Origin: Halichondria panicea
Taxonomy: Eukaryota; Porifera; Demospongiae; Suberitida; Halichondriidae
Reading direction: 5' to 3'
NCBI RefSeq assembly: GCF_963675165.1
Contig: NC_087383.1
Location: 3,936,979 to 4,000,978 of the forward strand
DNA: 64,000 bases
Below, in pieces: positions 21,602-35,100 of the stretch. The notes beneath the pieces were generated by a model that saw only the letters and a program-made list of their open reading frames with translations, searched no databases and had not been told where the DNA came from. Within the stretch, counting starts at the first letter, position 1, and the number at the start of each line of letters is the position of its first letter. A program made the position numbers and the translations under genes.

Positions 21602-24600
21602 TCAGATTGCCACGTAAATCTCAGGCAGTCCATTTCTCTTTCTCTCTTTGTTAGCGTCCCTGAATACTATCTCGATACAGGATCTTAGGTGATAAGGTAT
21701 CCACAATCGTGTCAGTTCAGGGCAGTGGGTGGTTAGATGTCTGGCAAGTGTCTTCATTCCATCTTCTGTTATTGAGTCATTACCTTCAATGTACAGTGTT
21801 TTAATCTTGTTAATCAGTCCAGTTGATAGCTCCTCGATACTCTGATCCGTCAGATTACAGCGACTCAAGTTCAATGTTCTCAGAGTCTTATTGACTGCAA
21901 GTCCAGCAGCAATGTGACGACAGCTAGTCACTGTGTTATAAGACAAATAAAGAAATTCGAGGGCACTCAGAAGTTGATAGAGGGCAGCTCCATTGTCCTC
22001 TGATATTGTTAGTGAACAATTGGTCAGGTGCAGTCTCTTTAATGATGTGTTAGTTGACAAGGCCTCACAGATATACCTCAGTTCAGTGTTATCAATAATA
22101 TTGTGTGACAAATAAAGGTCTTTAAGAGTAGTGTTTGTGCTCAGTAGTCGAGGGAGTGCTCCGTGATTGTTGAGAGATAGTGAGCAGTTGGAGAGATTGA
22201 GATACTTTAATGATTTATTAGTTGACAAGGCCTCACAGTATTGCCAATGGCATTATAAGACAAAGATATTGAACTAGTGTTCTTGATCACCTCAGCGATG
22301 TGGTGTATCCCATCTTCATGAATATCATTATAATGAAGATTAAGACTAATCTCGAAGGGACACTTGGAAAGTCCTCGGGCCAGAAATTTACAGCCTTGGT
22401 CACCAATACAGCAATTTTCGAGGCTAAGTGTGAATCCATTACTGGTGTTGGAACAAACTGATGTGAAATATCCAACAGAGAGGCAGTCAATAGGATTCAT
22501 TGTAGTGAAATTAAGATCTAGATCATGATTAAGAAGTGTGGCCATAAACACACAAAGTGATGAGTCTTCAGCTTCGTACAAACAATTGATGAGGGACAAC
22601 AAGAGAGGTTTTGGCTTAACATAAATATCATTATCATTTATCTTATTCTCACTTTTGACAACCTTTCTGACCAGATCAAAAAACAGATGTTGGAACTGGA
22701 CACAAGAATCGAGGTAGCTTGCTGAGGATTGGTCTTCTAGTTCTCAGTTTGGTGACACCAGCATAAAACTGGAAGACTGCGCTGAATCGAGGATTACCAA
22801 ACAGCTTCTGGAATACAGAAATTTGTCTCTGGGAAGACATGAGAGAGATGTGGATTGCTGCTAGTAACTCTTGGATAGACAGGTGGAGAAAGCAGTAGTA
22901 AACCAGATGACCATCGCTAATGATACTGGGAACAGTTTGTAATAATCCAACTTTTGAAATTTCCTTCGCAATGCGAAGATTGGCCAAATCATTGTCAGTA
23001 AATGTCACTCAATCCCATAATATGCAAGTTGACACATTTGTATGGACGGTGTTTTGATTTCTGAGGGCAGTGAGTCTGGAAATGTGATGTCTCCCACTGA
23101 AGTGGTTTTCCCCAACCTATCCTGGAGGTATCTCTTGAGAGTGCTCTGGACAACAGATGTGAATATCCCGTGGTTGGATGTTGGGAGTGAGTAGTTATCA
23201 GAAAGGAAGCAATTAACGACAATGGATGCATTGAGGGGGAGGTAGCAGCTACCTTCTACCACTGGGTTCTCTCGAATTCTTTCTAGTAGAGTCTGCACAG
23301 CTTGTGAGTCACCTTTCAAACACTCAGTGAAATACTGTTCTAGTTCATGTGGAGTGAACCCCAACACCTCCACCCTGGACGAGACTAGTGGGTGGAGCTC
23401 AGCCGAGGATGACGGTCGAGATGTTACAATCAAGGCGGATTCGTGTAGCGGACTTTCTCGTGACATATCTGGTCGGATTAGTTTGTTGATGATGGAGTCT
23501 CTAGGGAGGTCAGAAGGAAGCTCGTCCCATCCGTCTAGCACCCACAGTACACCTTTGCCATACAGTGATTTTATTACTGCCTCTGTCTCATTAACCACGG
23601 CCGTATCAATGCAGGGAAGTATGTCAGCAATTTTCTTTGCTTCTCTAACGAGGGGATCTCTCAGTCTCACGAGGATTGCAATATCGAATTCTTGGAACAG
23701 TTTTCCTTTTGCCCACTCCTGACAGATGTGTAGAGCAAGGGTGCTTTTGCCAGAGCCTGGAGCTCCTTCAATCAACACAAAGTTTCGTCTATTTCTAATC
23801 TCTGAGAAAATATTTATCAAGTTAACCGGAGTCTTTTGAAGTAAAATATCGTCGATTTTTCCTGTGATTGATAGTCTAAAAAATTCATCATTGATTTTTC
23901 CTCTCTGAATTTCCTCCTTCTGAATCATGGCCAGCTTGAAGACTTTGTTTGTTGGGATGGGAGGCCATTGTGTGGCTGATGTGGATACTTGTGTTCTGTA
24001 GCGACTTTGTAGGTAGTCCCTGTACAAGGACAGCTTGTGGTTCAGCAGGACCCTCTCTCGGGAGGGGGGACACGAGGTGGTGGAGTCTAGGGAAACAAAA
24101 CAATAGGTGAGTACCATTCCTGGTGATATAGTATTATCTCAATAATTGTACGTGAAGCAATAAAATAAGTTAACTGTCCCTTATTTGGTTGCAATCACTG
24201 CAATCACTCCCACAACGTATGGTACCACAATGACCACACTCTCACATATGGCAGACTCACATTTGTCAGACAAGTACTTGCACACTCGAACAGCAACGTC
24301 TCCATTGAGCAGAGAGAGTATGATGAGTAGCAGAGCTTGGAAGGTGGCTTGTAGTTGGTTCTTGTTCTGCCAGTATTCTAGGGCAAGTTTCATTCCGGCT
24401 TGAGTGCGGTTTAGACGTGTTTTAGCCTTTACTTCGCTTACGTCAGTTTTCTGTCCAGGTGATAGCTCCAGCTTTTCAAGATAATCATCAGTGTTATCGA
24501 AACATGCTGCTAACTCGGGTAGATCTGGTTCCTTTATTGCTGTATTGAGCTGCTCATCAGTCAGTTTCATTTCTGTCTTCAGATCTTCAATTGTGAGCTC

Positions 24601-24734
24601 TGAAAATAGATAAGCAAGCACACAAGGTTAGCAATCACCAATGAGGGTTTTAAGATGCTTTAGCAATCATTGGGTTTATCCTTTATAGTAAACATGACAC
24701 TTTTTATACCTTGGTTCTGCTCTTTAGTGGCCAT
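21602..24734 (-). pseudogene. Broken Death-NACHT-LRR (NLR) gene, copy 1
   Basis: Same structure as the intact copy at 32,126-35,253. Exon 1 is 24,710-24,734 (MATKEQNQ), exon 2 is 24,261-24,599 (Death fold), exon 3 starts at 24,086 after TTTCCCTAG. Exon 3 has a good NACHT (Walker A GAPGSGKST, Walker B VLWVLDGWDELP). It is broken by a 10-bp deletion near 23,005, a one-base gain in an A run at 22,678-22,683 and a further lesion near 22,240. The LRR part survives as fragments with about two LRR units more than the other copy. Without the missing bases it would be a cytosolic innate-immune receptor. Unannotated extra introns could remove one lesion, but hardly all three. Confidence 0.8.
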
Positions 24735-25198
24735 TCCAGCAAATAAATCTGTGCCTTGCAGCTCTCTGAGTCTGAAAATCTAAATTAAATTGGGTGTTGA
24801 CTTGCAAAGAAAAGTGGGTGTATCTCAGATGCCAAATAGAGATAAGCTTACGCCCACTTTTCTTTGCATTTACCACACCCACCAAAGGCTGTGTTGAAAA
24901 TGTCAGCAGGAGTCTTTTCTATCCTCTCTTCCCCCCCCCCCTCCCTGAGAAAAGGTCTGGCCCGCATACTAATTTGTCACCTGGGTAAGAATGCAGAGTA
25001 CTCAGTTTATGGTAGACTACATGATAAAGAATGGATGTTCAACCATAAATGCACTTTGATTTTCACATACCCGTACCCCACAGACTAAAGTATTACAGCA
25101 TTCTCGGGCTGGAAGATGGTGAGTTAATTTAGATTATTGTCTGGTTAATCTGTTGGTGCCTTGTAAGCATAGATCATGTTCTCTGTTCCTTTGCACAG
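24735..25198. other. 5' flank of NLR copy 1
   Basis: No gene. It contains two oppositely oriented AAAGAAAAGTGGG-like blocks (about 24,806 and 24,855) that could fold back, a C homopolymer at about 24,930, and the segment related to 1-240. Confidence 0.45.
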
Positions 25199-25257
25199 TT
25201 TGAGGCTGAGAATGCTGCCCTGTCAGAAATGAACCCGACGTATTCAAGTTTTCAAGT
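25199..25257 (+). pseudogene. Coiled-coil module exon remnant
   Basis: After a TTTGCACAG acceptor it reads FEAENAALSEMNP and ends at a GTAAG donor. Related remnants are at 13,586 and about 42,268-42,394. Parent gene unknown. Confidence 0.4.
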
Positions 25258-25579
25258 AAGATTACCGTAAGACCTTTAATTAAAGCAAAACTTTTTTTTT
25301 AATATTTACTAAGCCAGAGGTCACTTCTTTTGGAGGTTGAAAAATTGTGTTAAAAACCTGATGTCGTATCTAATTATGCATAGCTCTACTCAGTCTATAC
25401 TTGCCTCGATTTCTAGCCGCTTAAAAACGGGGAGTTAGAATCTGTATCTTAATCGATGCTAGGGTGTGTGCCTACATTAGTTTACCTCCATTTAATACAC
25501 GACATTAAAAAATAACTGTCAACGCAGCTGTCGCTACTTTTAGAAATTTACCTAACCTCGAAGGTGTCCTCTCTGGTGC

Positions 25580-27410
25580 TCTCCCCCCACACACACATAC
25601 ACACACATTGCACATAACCTCTCTCTCCCTCCACACACCTCACATACACACACAATGCACACAACCCCTCCCCCTCACCTCACATACACACACACACACA
25701 CACAGCCCCTCTCCCCCCACACCTCACAAACACACACAATGCACACAACCCCTCTCCCCCTCCCCCTCACCTCACATACACACACACACACACACAGCCC
25801 CTCTCCCCCCACACCTCACAAACACACACAATGCACACAACCCCTCTCCCCCCCCCCTCACTTCACATACACACACAATGCACACAGCCCCTCTCCCCCC
25901 CACACCTCACAAACACACACAATGCACACAACCCCTCTCCCCCCCCCTACACACCTCACATACACACACAATGCACACAACCCCTCTCCCTCCCACACAC
26001 TTCACATACACACACACAATGCACACAACCCCTCTCCTCCCCACACACCTCACATACACACACAACCCCTCCCCCCACACACCTCACATACACACAATGC
26101 CCTCTCCCCCACACACACCTCACATACACACACAATGCACACAACCCCTCTCCCCCCCAAACACCTCACATACACACACAATGCACACAACCCCTCTCCC
26201 CCCTACACACTTCACATACACACACAATGCATACAGCCCCTCTCCCCCCCCACACACCTCACATACACACACAATGCACACAACCCCTCTCCCCCCACAC
26301 ACGCCTCACATACACACACAATGCACACAACCCCTCTCCCCCCCTACACACACACAATGCACACAACCACTCTCCCCCCCACACACCTCACATACACACA
26401 CAATGCACACAACCCCTCTCCCCCCCACACACCTCACATACACACACAATGCACACAGCCCCTCTCCCCCCCACACCTCACAAACACACACAATGCACAC
26501 AACACCTCTCCCCCCCCACACACCTCACATACACACACAATGCACACAACCCCTCTCCCCCCCCACACACCTCACATACACACACAATGCACACAACCCC
26601 TCTCCCTCCAACACACCTCACATACACACACAATGCACACAACCCCTCTCCTCCCCACACACCTCACATACACACAACCCCTCCCCCCCACACACCTCAC
26701 ATACACACAATGCACACAACCCCTCTCCCCCACACACACCTCACATACACACACAATGCACACAACCCCTCTCCCCCCCAATCACCTCACATACACACAC
26801 AATGCACACAACCCCTCTCCCTCCCACACACCTCACATACACACACAATGCACACAACCCCTCTCTCCCCCAAACACCTCACATACACACACAATGCACA
26901 CAACCCCTCTCCCCCCACACACACACTTCACATACACATCCACACACAATGCACACAACCTTTCTCCCCCCCACACACCTCATATACACACACAATGCAC
27001 GCAATCCCTCCCCCCACACACCTCACATACACATAATGCACACAACCCCTCCCTCCCCCACACACCTCACAATGCACACAACCCCTCTCCCCCCCCCACA
27101 CCTCACATACACACACAATGCACACAACTCCTCTCCCCCTCTTACCTCACATACACACGCACCCACACCTCACAAACACACACAATGCACACAACCCCTC
27201 TCCCCCCCACACACCTCACATACACACACAATGCACACAACCCCTCTCCCTCCCACACACCTCACATACACACACAATGCACACAACCCCTCTCCCCCCA
27301 CACACACATACACACACATTGCACATAACCTCTCTCTCCCTCCACACACCTCACATACACACACAATGCACACAACCCCTCTCCCCCCACACACACCTTA
27401 CATACTTATT
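25580..27410 (+). repeat. CA-rich minisatellite array 1
   Basis: About 40 tandem copies of a unit near 45 bp: a C-run, ACACACCTCACATACACACACA, then ATGCACACAACCCCTCT. All three frames are open on the plus strand (His/Thr/Pro repeats) and long frames exist on the minus strand. This follows from the repeat composition and is not evidence of a protein. Confidence 0.95.
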
Positions 27411-27449
27411 TACTGATTCACTCCGTATCCTAGGCGATTTCCAGTGAAT

Positions 27450-27500
27450 ATGAGCCATATTTTACTTCCCCCAGGGAAGTATGGAATATGGCTCATATTT
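27450..27500. repeat. Small inverted repeat, ATGAGCCATATT arms
   Basis: ATGAGCCATATT and AATATGGCTCAT flank CTTCCC/GGGAAG steps, forming a stem of about 22 bp. Present in both arms of the large inverted repeat. Confidence 0.7.
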
Positions 27501-27679
27501 TTACTTCCTACAAGCACTATTCAACTTTTGAATCATCTTGACAATTTGTACACAGTAAATAGCAATACAGCACGCAAAAAGGTTTGTAGACTATGTTTTC
27601 TATGTTTTGTGTTATTGTCATATTGACCTGAGCTAGCTAGCAGTCTAAGCTACTTATTACATGTTCATGAGCCTGAAAC

Positions 27680-27760
27680 ACTGCAGTTCAATCCTTGCTC
27701 TGTGTTTCTAGTCAAGCTGTGGCTCAGAGGTAGAGCAGTGTTGGTAGACTTGTGCAATGC
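27680..27760. other. tRNA-promoter-like boxes (possible SINE remnant)
   Basis: TGGCTCAGAGG (about 27,720) fits the polymerase III A-box and GTTCAATCC (about 27,686) resembles a B-box. They are in the wrong order for a single tRNA, so at best this is a rearranged tRNA-derived repeat. No cloverleaf is formed. Confidence 0.25.
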
Positions 27761-27983
27761 AAATTGAAAACGGCAGCTGCTGAATATTGGTGGTGGGCGG
27801 GTCTGGTCAAAGTTTATAGCTTCCAGTAGAACCTAGCTGTTTGGAGAAGTAGCTAGCTCTCATACTTGACAGCTGTAACTGTTCTAACTGCATATTCTGA
27901 GGCACAAGTGGCTGTGAGAGCAAGTTTGACTGTCTCCATTGATGTTCAAATGACTGTTTTGCTGTTTTTGCAGTAAATAAATC

Positions 27984-28084
27984 AGTTGTTGACTGGTTGC
28001 CTATAACCAACCTCAGCCTCGGGCTACGCCCTCGGCATTGGTTGGTTATAAGCCATAATTACTAGTCAACCAGTCAATAACTAT
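27984..28084. mobile_element. Hairpin element, TTGACTGGTTG ends
   Basis: About 100 bp that folds almost completely: TTGACTGGTTG ... TATAACCAACC ... GGTTGGTTATA ... CAACCAGTCAA. It is found only in the left arm of the inverted duplication, so it inserted after the duplication or was lost from the other arm. Confidence 0.6.
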
Positions 28085-29830
28085 AACATACACAATGCAC
28101 ACAACCCCTCTCCCCACACACACAATGCACACAACCTCTGTCCCCCCCACACACCTCACATACACACACAATGCACATAACCTCTCTCCCCCCACACACA
28201 CACCTCACATACACACACACACACAACCCCTCTCCCCCCCACACACCTCACATACACACACAATGCACACAACCCCTCTCCCCCCACACACATTGCACAC
28301 AACCCCTCTCCCCCCCACACACCTCACATACACACACAATGCCCCCTCCCCCACACACCTAACATACACACACAATGCACACAACCCTCTCCCCCCCACA
28401 CACACACCTCACATATACACACAATGCACACAACCCCTCTCCCCCACACACACCTAGCACATACACACACAATGCACACAGCCCCCTCTCCCCCCACACA
28501 CACCTCACATACACACACAACCCCTCTCCCCCCCCACACACCTCACATACACACACAATGCACACAACCCCTCTCCCCCCACACCTCACAAACACACACA
28601 ATGCACACAACCCCTCTCCCTCCCACACACTTCACATACACACACAATGCACACAACCCCTCTCCCCCCCACACACCTCACATATACACACAATGCACAC
28701 AACCCCTCTCCTCCCCCCACACACCTCACATACACATACAATTCACACAACCCCTCTCCCCCCACACACACACCTCACATATACACACAATGCACACAAC
28801 CCCTCTCCCCCACACACACCTCACATACACACACAATGCACGCAGCCCCTCTCCCTCCACACACACCTCACATACACACACAATGCACACAACCCCTCTC
28901 CCCCCCCACACACCTCACATACACACACAATGCACACAACCCCTCTCCCCCCCACACCTCACAAACACACACAATGCACACAACCCTTCTCCCTCCCACA
29001 CACCTCACATACACACACAATGCACACAACCCCTCTCCCCCCCACACACCTCACATACACACACAATGCACACAACCCCTCTCCCCCCACACCTCACAAA
29101 CAGACACAATGCACACAACCCCTCTCCCTCCCACACACTTCACATACACACACAATGCACACAACCCCTCTCCCCCCCACACACCTCACATACACACACA
29201 ATGCACACAACCCCTCTCCTCCCCCCACACACCTCACATACACATACAATTCACACAACCCCTCTCCCCCCACACACACACCTCACATATACACACAATG
29301 CACACAACCCCTCTCCCCCACACACACCTCACATACACACACAATGCACGCAGCCCCTCTCCCCCCACACACACCTCACATACACACACAATGCACACAA
29401 CCCCTCTCCCCCCCCCACACACCTCACATACACACACAATGCACACAACCCCTCTCCCCCCCACACCTCACAAACACACACAATGCACACAACCCCTCTC
29501 CCTCCCACACACCTCACATACACACACAATGCACACAACCCCTCTCCCCCCCCACACACCTCACATACACACACAATGCACACAACCCCTCTCCCTCCAC
29601 ACCTCACATACACACACAATGCACACAACCCCTCTCCCCCCCACACACCTCTCATACACACGCAATGCACACAACCCCTCTCCCCCCCCACACACCTCAC
29701 ATACACACACAATTCACACAACCCCTCTCCCCCCACACACACACCTCACATACGCACACATTGCACACAACCCCTCTCCCCCCCACACACCTCACATACA
29801 CACATAATGCCTCTCATTGTACACCCCAAC
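28085..29830 (+). repeat. CA-rich minisatellite array 2
   Basis: Same unit as array 1, about 40 copies. A higher-order repeat of about 500 bp is visible: the block starting near 28,590 recurs near 29,098 with the same variants (for example CACATACAATTCACACAA). Not coding. Confidence 0.95.
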
Positions 29831-30076
29831 CACTCCCCCCACACACAGTTTTTCTGCTAAACCACACCCTAAATGTATACGTATAAAATTACTAGTTTGG
29901 GGCAGCAAGTATACAGAATAGCGAGTTGGCCACATTTCAGGCCGTACTTCAGAGAGTCGGAATAGCGAGAGTCTACTGTACCTTTATTATAACTACTGTA
30001 CCACTACCACGATGTTGTGATGGTTGTATCTGTATACCTGTGTGTGTACATGACCACCATGCAATCTATTACCCAG

Positions 30077-30230
30077 TCTGCTGTGCAAGAGAGACTTGTG
30101 ATGGAGGAAGAGCTCAAGAAGGCACTGGATCGCTGTAAGGAGCTGGAGCAGAGCAGTGTGCCTGCAGTGGACGGGGTGGACATATTCGAGTGCTACAAAG
30201 TAACGGGAGAAGGAAGAGTACTTGAAACAG
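30077..30230 (+). CDS. Coiled-coil exon, module B, open
   Basis: Reads VQERLVMEEELKKALDR then ELEQSSVPAVDGVDIFE, with a CAG|GTGAT donor. Copies lie in reverse orientation at 44,909-45,062 and about 49,930-50,053, and a decayed one at 13,285. Charged heptads indicate a coiled coil. Parent protein not recognised. The exon is likely orphaned by rearrangement. Confidence 0.4.
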
Positions 30231-30248
30231 GTGATAAAGTGGTACAGC

Positions 30249-30440
30249 ACCGTACGTATAGCGTCCTGGGTATAGTTTCCGTGGGCAAGCTAAACCTTGA
30301 CGAATATTTATCACTCACGAAAACGTAGGCATGGTTGACCGGAACGCATGCAATGCAGTGAAGCAAAGGGAATTTTTACACACAAAACTACGTTTTTGTC
30401 TCGGATTTTTCATCCCACGAAAATGACCTGCTATACAGTA
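30249..30440. mobile_element. TATAGCGGGTA-family MITE, copy 5
   Basis: Diverged ends (CCGTACGTATAGCG.. and GACCTGCTATACAGTA). It lies inside the left inverted arm; its partner in the right arm is at 44,675-44,884. Confidence 0.65.
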
Positions 30441-30739
30441 TGTACTGATTAAGGCTTAGGCAAAATACACAATACATGATGCCGATTGTGTCTAGAGACT
30501 ATTGCCCGTTTTTTTTGGGTAGAATGGATTGTGCGCTCAATAAGTGATAATCCTTATTAGTTGCTTAAAACCTGATACACAATTTCAGTCAATCAATTTT
30601 TTCATGCCCCACAGAGACGTAACCTATAGCTGTGTTCCATTTACCTCCGGATGGGAAAAATGTGAGTCAATTAGTAACTTTCTATGACATTTATTCCCGG
30701 AACTGAATCATAATATGACTCTCACTGTTCCCCCCCACA

Positions 30740-31590
30740 GAGGGTTTTTCCTTCGAGCATCGACAGTGGACTCCCCGACAGATAGCTGGGTATCGACGCG
30801 TACTCTGACGTGATCAAACTAATCATCTGCATCAGTGTCCATAGAGATATGCCCCACCCACTCTGTGAGTCTCCACCTACGTACTGGAGAGTGCATAGCA
30901 GATACTAACATACTTGTGTTGTGTGCTTAGATCTTTAATACGGGCTGTCTATATACTAAATAGATATAATTATGCTTTCAATTCCTGCGTACATTGGTGT
31001 GTCATGGTATTGATGTTAAGAGCTTCGTATGTCTCTTGTCATTGATGTACTATTCTGGGAATCCCTCTACTATGATCAAACAACATGATAATCATCGACA
31101 TGTGCTCTTAATATTATTGCTCTTGTACGTACTTTGTCCAGATTCTACTACTAATCTATTTCAGTGTGAGGCTATTGACTTATTTTATGCCTCTATGTGT
31201 AACGTTGAGCGCTATGTTAACACTCCCCCAGGTTCAGAAATGTTGTGTTTAAGATCATGTTAGGGTGCTCTGCCACATGCATAACTTGTGATGTGAGCAA
31301 GTTTGAGGTGTCTGGTCGTTTCCTGGGCAGGCAGATAGAGAAGGTGGAGCTGGTCTTCCAGATGAGGGGAGCAATAAAGGGAGTACTAATATGATTTTGT
31401 GTTATGTAGAATACATGCATTCTTTGTCTTATACCAGTTGAAGTGTTTCACTGCCCTCTCTTCTCCCCACACAGGACCTCCTTCAGCTGCAATACGAGGG
31501 CCTGGCAATCATGAAGATGTTTAGAAGATGTTTGGGAGGGCTAAAGTGAACGTTAATTTGCTCATCTTCCTCATAATTATATGAACAAAA
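30740..31590 (+). pseudogene. IQGAP-like C-terminal exons, module B
   Basis: 30,740-30,860 is a stop-containing copy of exon 13,919-14,056. 31,231-31,362 is an open exon with NVVFKIM and, further on, SKFEVSGRFLGRQIEKVEL, matching the IQGAP C-terminal beta region better than module A does. The last exon (from 31,475) starts DLLQLQYEGLAIMKMF, but an 11-bp tandem duplication of AGAAGATGTTT shifts the frame just before the conserved end. So A and B are broken in different exons. Confidence 0.7.
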
Positions 31591-31679
31591 GGCATCAGAG
31601 CGTTAAATTGGATTTTCACTAGCAAATTGCTTACATGTGTTCATTGACAATTTACTGTGCATGTGAGTATCATTATTAC

Positions 31680-31754
31680 CAAGGAAAAGCCCGTGTTATG
31701 CCTCGAGGCGTAGCCGCACGAGGGATACGGTAAAGCTGACTGTATGTATGTGTA

Positions 31755-31785
<31 letters not shown>

Positions 31786-31935
31786 CTATGTGTGTGTGTG
31801 TGTGTGTCTGTGTGTCTGTTATTGTACAAGGAGAAGCCCTCGAGGAGTGGCCGCACGAGGGATACGGTAAAGCTGACTGTGTGTGTCTGTTATTGTTCAT
31901 TATTACCAAGGAGAAGCCCTTGTTATTGCTGTGCT
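31680..31935. repeat. TG-rich microsatellite with duplicated flanks
   Basis: A (TG)n-type tract (31,741-31,825) lies between two near copies of a block reading CCGCACGAGGGATACGGTAA (about 31,710 and 31,850). AAGGAGAAGCCC also recurs. This is local tandem duplication around a microsatellite. Confidence 0.75.
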
Positions 31936-32125
31936 ATTGACAAGTTGTAATTAATTAACAACATTTCTTTTTATAGTGTCTAACATAATTATATATACTA
32001 GTATAATATAATACTTTACTACTTTTCTCTATGCATTTAATTAAGGTATAGCCATAGGTCATTGAATGCATTATGGCAGAATTAAAATCAATTGTCAGAA
32101 CTGTATGAATAATAATAAATCTGAG

Positions 32126-35100
32126 TCAGTCTATTTTAACAACAATCTCAGGTAGTCCATTTCTCTTCCTCTCTTTGTTAGCGTCCCTGAATACTGTCTC
32201 GATACAGAATCTTAGGTGGGCGGGTACGTACAATCGTGTCAGTTCAGAGCAGTGGGTGGTTAGATGTCTGGCAAGCGTCTTCATTCCATCTTCTGTTATT
32301 GAGGCATTACGCCATATCTCCAGTCTTTTAATTTTGTTTATCAGTCCAGTTGATAGCTCCTCGATACTCTGATCAGTCAGTTCACAGGAAACCAATCTCA
32401 ATATTCTCAGAGTCTTATTGACTGCAAGTCCGGCAGCAATGTGACGACAGCTAGTCACTGTGTTACGAGACAAATCAAGATATTCGAGGGAATTGTTTGT
32501 ATTCAGAAATTTATAGAGGGCAGCTCCATTGTCGTCTGATATTGTTAGTGAGCATCTGCACAGGTTCAGGCTCTTTAATGATGTGTTAGTTGACAAGGCC
32601 TCACAGAGTGTGCAAAGTCCATTGTTACCAATGGCATTATAAGACAAATCTAATTTAGATATTGAACTAGTGTTCTCGATAATCTCAGCGATGTGTATCC
32701 CTGCTGTAGGAATATCATTATTAGAGTCGGGACACTTGGAGAGTCCTCGGGCCAGAAATTTGCAGCCTTGGTCACCAATAGAGCAACTGTGGAGGCGCAG
32801 TATGAATCCATTACTGGTGTTGGAACAAACTGATGCGAAATATCCAACAGAGAGGCAGTCAATAGGATTCATTGTAGTGCTATTAAGATATAGATTGTTA
32901 TTAAGAAGATTAGCCACAAACACACACAGTCGCGAGTCTTCAGCTTCGTATAAACAGTTGATGAGGGACAACAAAAGGATCTTCGGCTCATGAGTATTAT
33001 ACTTCTTCTCTTTCTCAGTTTTGACAACCTTTCTGACCAGATCAAAAACAGTGGCTGGAACTGGACACAAGAATCGAGGTAGCAAGCTGAGGATTGGTCT
33101 ACTAGTTCTCAGTTTGGTGATACCAGCATAAAACTGGAAGACTGCACTGAATCGAGGATTACCAAACAGCTTCTGGAATACAGAAATTTGTTGCTTGGGA
33201 GACATGAGAGAGATGTGGATTGCTGCTAGTAGCTCTTGAATAGACAAGTGGAGAAAGCAGTAGTAAACCAGATGACCATCGCTAATGATACTGGGAACAG
33301 TTTGTAATAATCCAACGTTTGAAATCTCCTTTGGAATGCGAAGAGCGGTCAAATCACCGTCAGTAAATGTTGCTTTGTTTTGTTCAATCCCATGATATGC
33401 AAGTTGACACATTTGTATGGTCTGTGTTCTGATTTCTGAGGGCAGTGAGTCTGGGGATGTGATGTTTCCCACTGGAGTAGTTTTCCCCAACCTATCCTGG
33501 AGGTATCTTTTGAGAGAGCTCTGGACAACTGATGTGAATATCCCGTGGTTGGATGTGGGGAGTGAGTGGTTATCAGAAAGGAAGCAATTAACGACAATGG
33601 AAGCATTGAGGGGGAGGTAGCAGCTACCTTCTACCACTGGGTTCTCTCGAACTCTCTCCAGTAGAGTCTGCACAGCTTGTGAGTCACCTTTCAGACACTC
33701 CTTGAAATACAGTTCTAGTTCATGTGGAGTGAACCCCAACACCTCCACCCTGGACGATACACGTGGGTGGAGCTTAGCTGAAGACGACGGGCGAGATGTT
33801 ACAATGACGGCGGATTTATGTAGCGGACTTTCTTGTGCAAAGTCTGGTTCAACTAGTTTGTTGATGATCGAGTCTCCATGGAGGTCAGAAGGAAGCTCGT
33901 CCCACCCGTCCAGCACCCACAGTACACCTTTGCCATCAGTTTCTAAAATTTCATCTCCTATCTGGCTTGCGTGTGTTGATTTCCTACAAGGGAGAAGGTC
34001 TTCTATTTTCTTGGCTTCTCTAACAAGTGGATCTCTCAGTCTCACGAGGATTGCAATATTAAACTCTTGGAACAGTTTTCCCTCTGCCCACTCCTGACAG
34101 ATGTGTAGAGCAAGGGTGCTCTTGCCAGAGCCGGGAGCTCCTTCAATCAACACAAAGTTTCGTCTATTTCCAATCTCAGAGAAAATGTTAGTCAAGTTAA
34201 CCGGAGTTTTTTGAAGTAAAATATCGTCGATTTTTCCTGTGATTGATAGTCTAACAAATTCATCGTCGATTCTTCCTCTCTGTATTTCCTCCTTCTGAAT
34301 CATGGCCAGCTTGAAAACTTTGTTTGTTGGGATGGGAGGCCATTGTGTGGCTGATGTGGATACTTGTGTTCTGTAGCGACTTTGTAGGTAGTCCCTGTAC
34401 AAGGACAGCTTGTGGTTCAGCAGGACCCTCTCTCGGGAGGGGGGACACGAGGTGGTGGAGTCTGGGGAAACAAACAATAGGTGAGTACCATTCCTGGTGA
34501 TAGTTATTATACCAATAGAGAGAATGGTATGTGTAACAATAGCAATTAAGTTGACAGTCCCTGCAATCACTCCCACAACGTATGGTACCACAATGACCAC
34601 ACTCCCACATGACAGACTCACATTTGTCAGACAAGTACTTGCACACTTGAACAGCAACGTCTCCTTTGAGCAGGGAGAGTAAGATGAGTAGCAGAGCTTG
34701 GAAGGTGGCTTGTAGTTGGTTTTTACTCTGCCAATATTCTAGGGCAAGTTTCATTCCGGCTTGAGTGCGGTTTAGACGTGTTTTAGCCTTCACTTCGCTT
34801 ACGTCAGTTTTCTGTCCAGGTGACAGCTCCAGCTTTTCAAGATAGTCATCAGTGTTATCGAAACATGCTGCTAACTCGGGTAGATCTGGTTTCTGTATTG
34901 CTGTATTGAGCTGCTCATCAGTCAGTTTCAATTCTGTCTTCAGATCATCAATTGTGAGCTCTGAGGGAATTCACCATAAAAATAGTAATAATTTTGTAGC
35001 AGTGAGTCAGTGGACTCTAATATCTGTCTATGCACGTCATACGTACAATAGATGTTATACTACCAAAGGTGAAAGTGGTGTAGAACCATAGATGATATAG

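Larger units (their letters stand above)
25580..30528. repeat. Left arm of a large inverted duplication
   Basis: Array 1, the unique segment 27,430-27,885, array 2 and the module B start occur again in reverse order and opposite strand at 44,595-49,690. Unique parts are nearly identical: the 27,620-27,885 block matches 46,850-47,130 in reverse with only a few changes. The arms are separated by about 14 kb. Arm-specific differences lie at 27,885-28,084 and 46,187-46,850. Confidence 0.85.

Noticed and set aside
25580-29830. Possible CRISPR array or repeat-spacer structure
   Set aside because: There are no unique spacers, unit length varies, and the setting is eukaryotic.
25580-29886. Very long open frames (up to about 600 codons of His/Thr/Pro repeats) in the CA-rich arrays
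   Set aside because: Several frames on both strands are open at once, the unit is a minisatellite, and frames begin and end with the array. Composition explains them.
32126-34657. Reading the intact NLR as a single 843-residue exon with a transmembrane start
   Set aside because: The hydrophobic start lies in intron 2. The conserved GTGAGT donor and CCCCAG acceptor give a longer product with a Death domain in exact phase, and copy 1 has a stop in the same interval.
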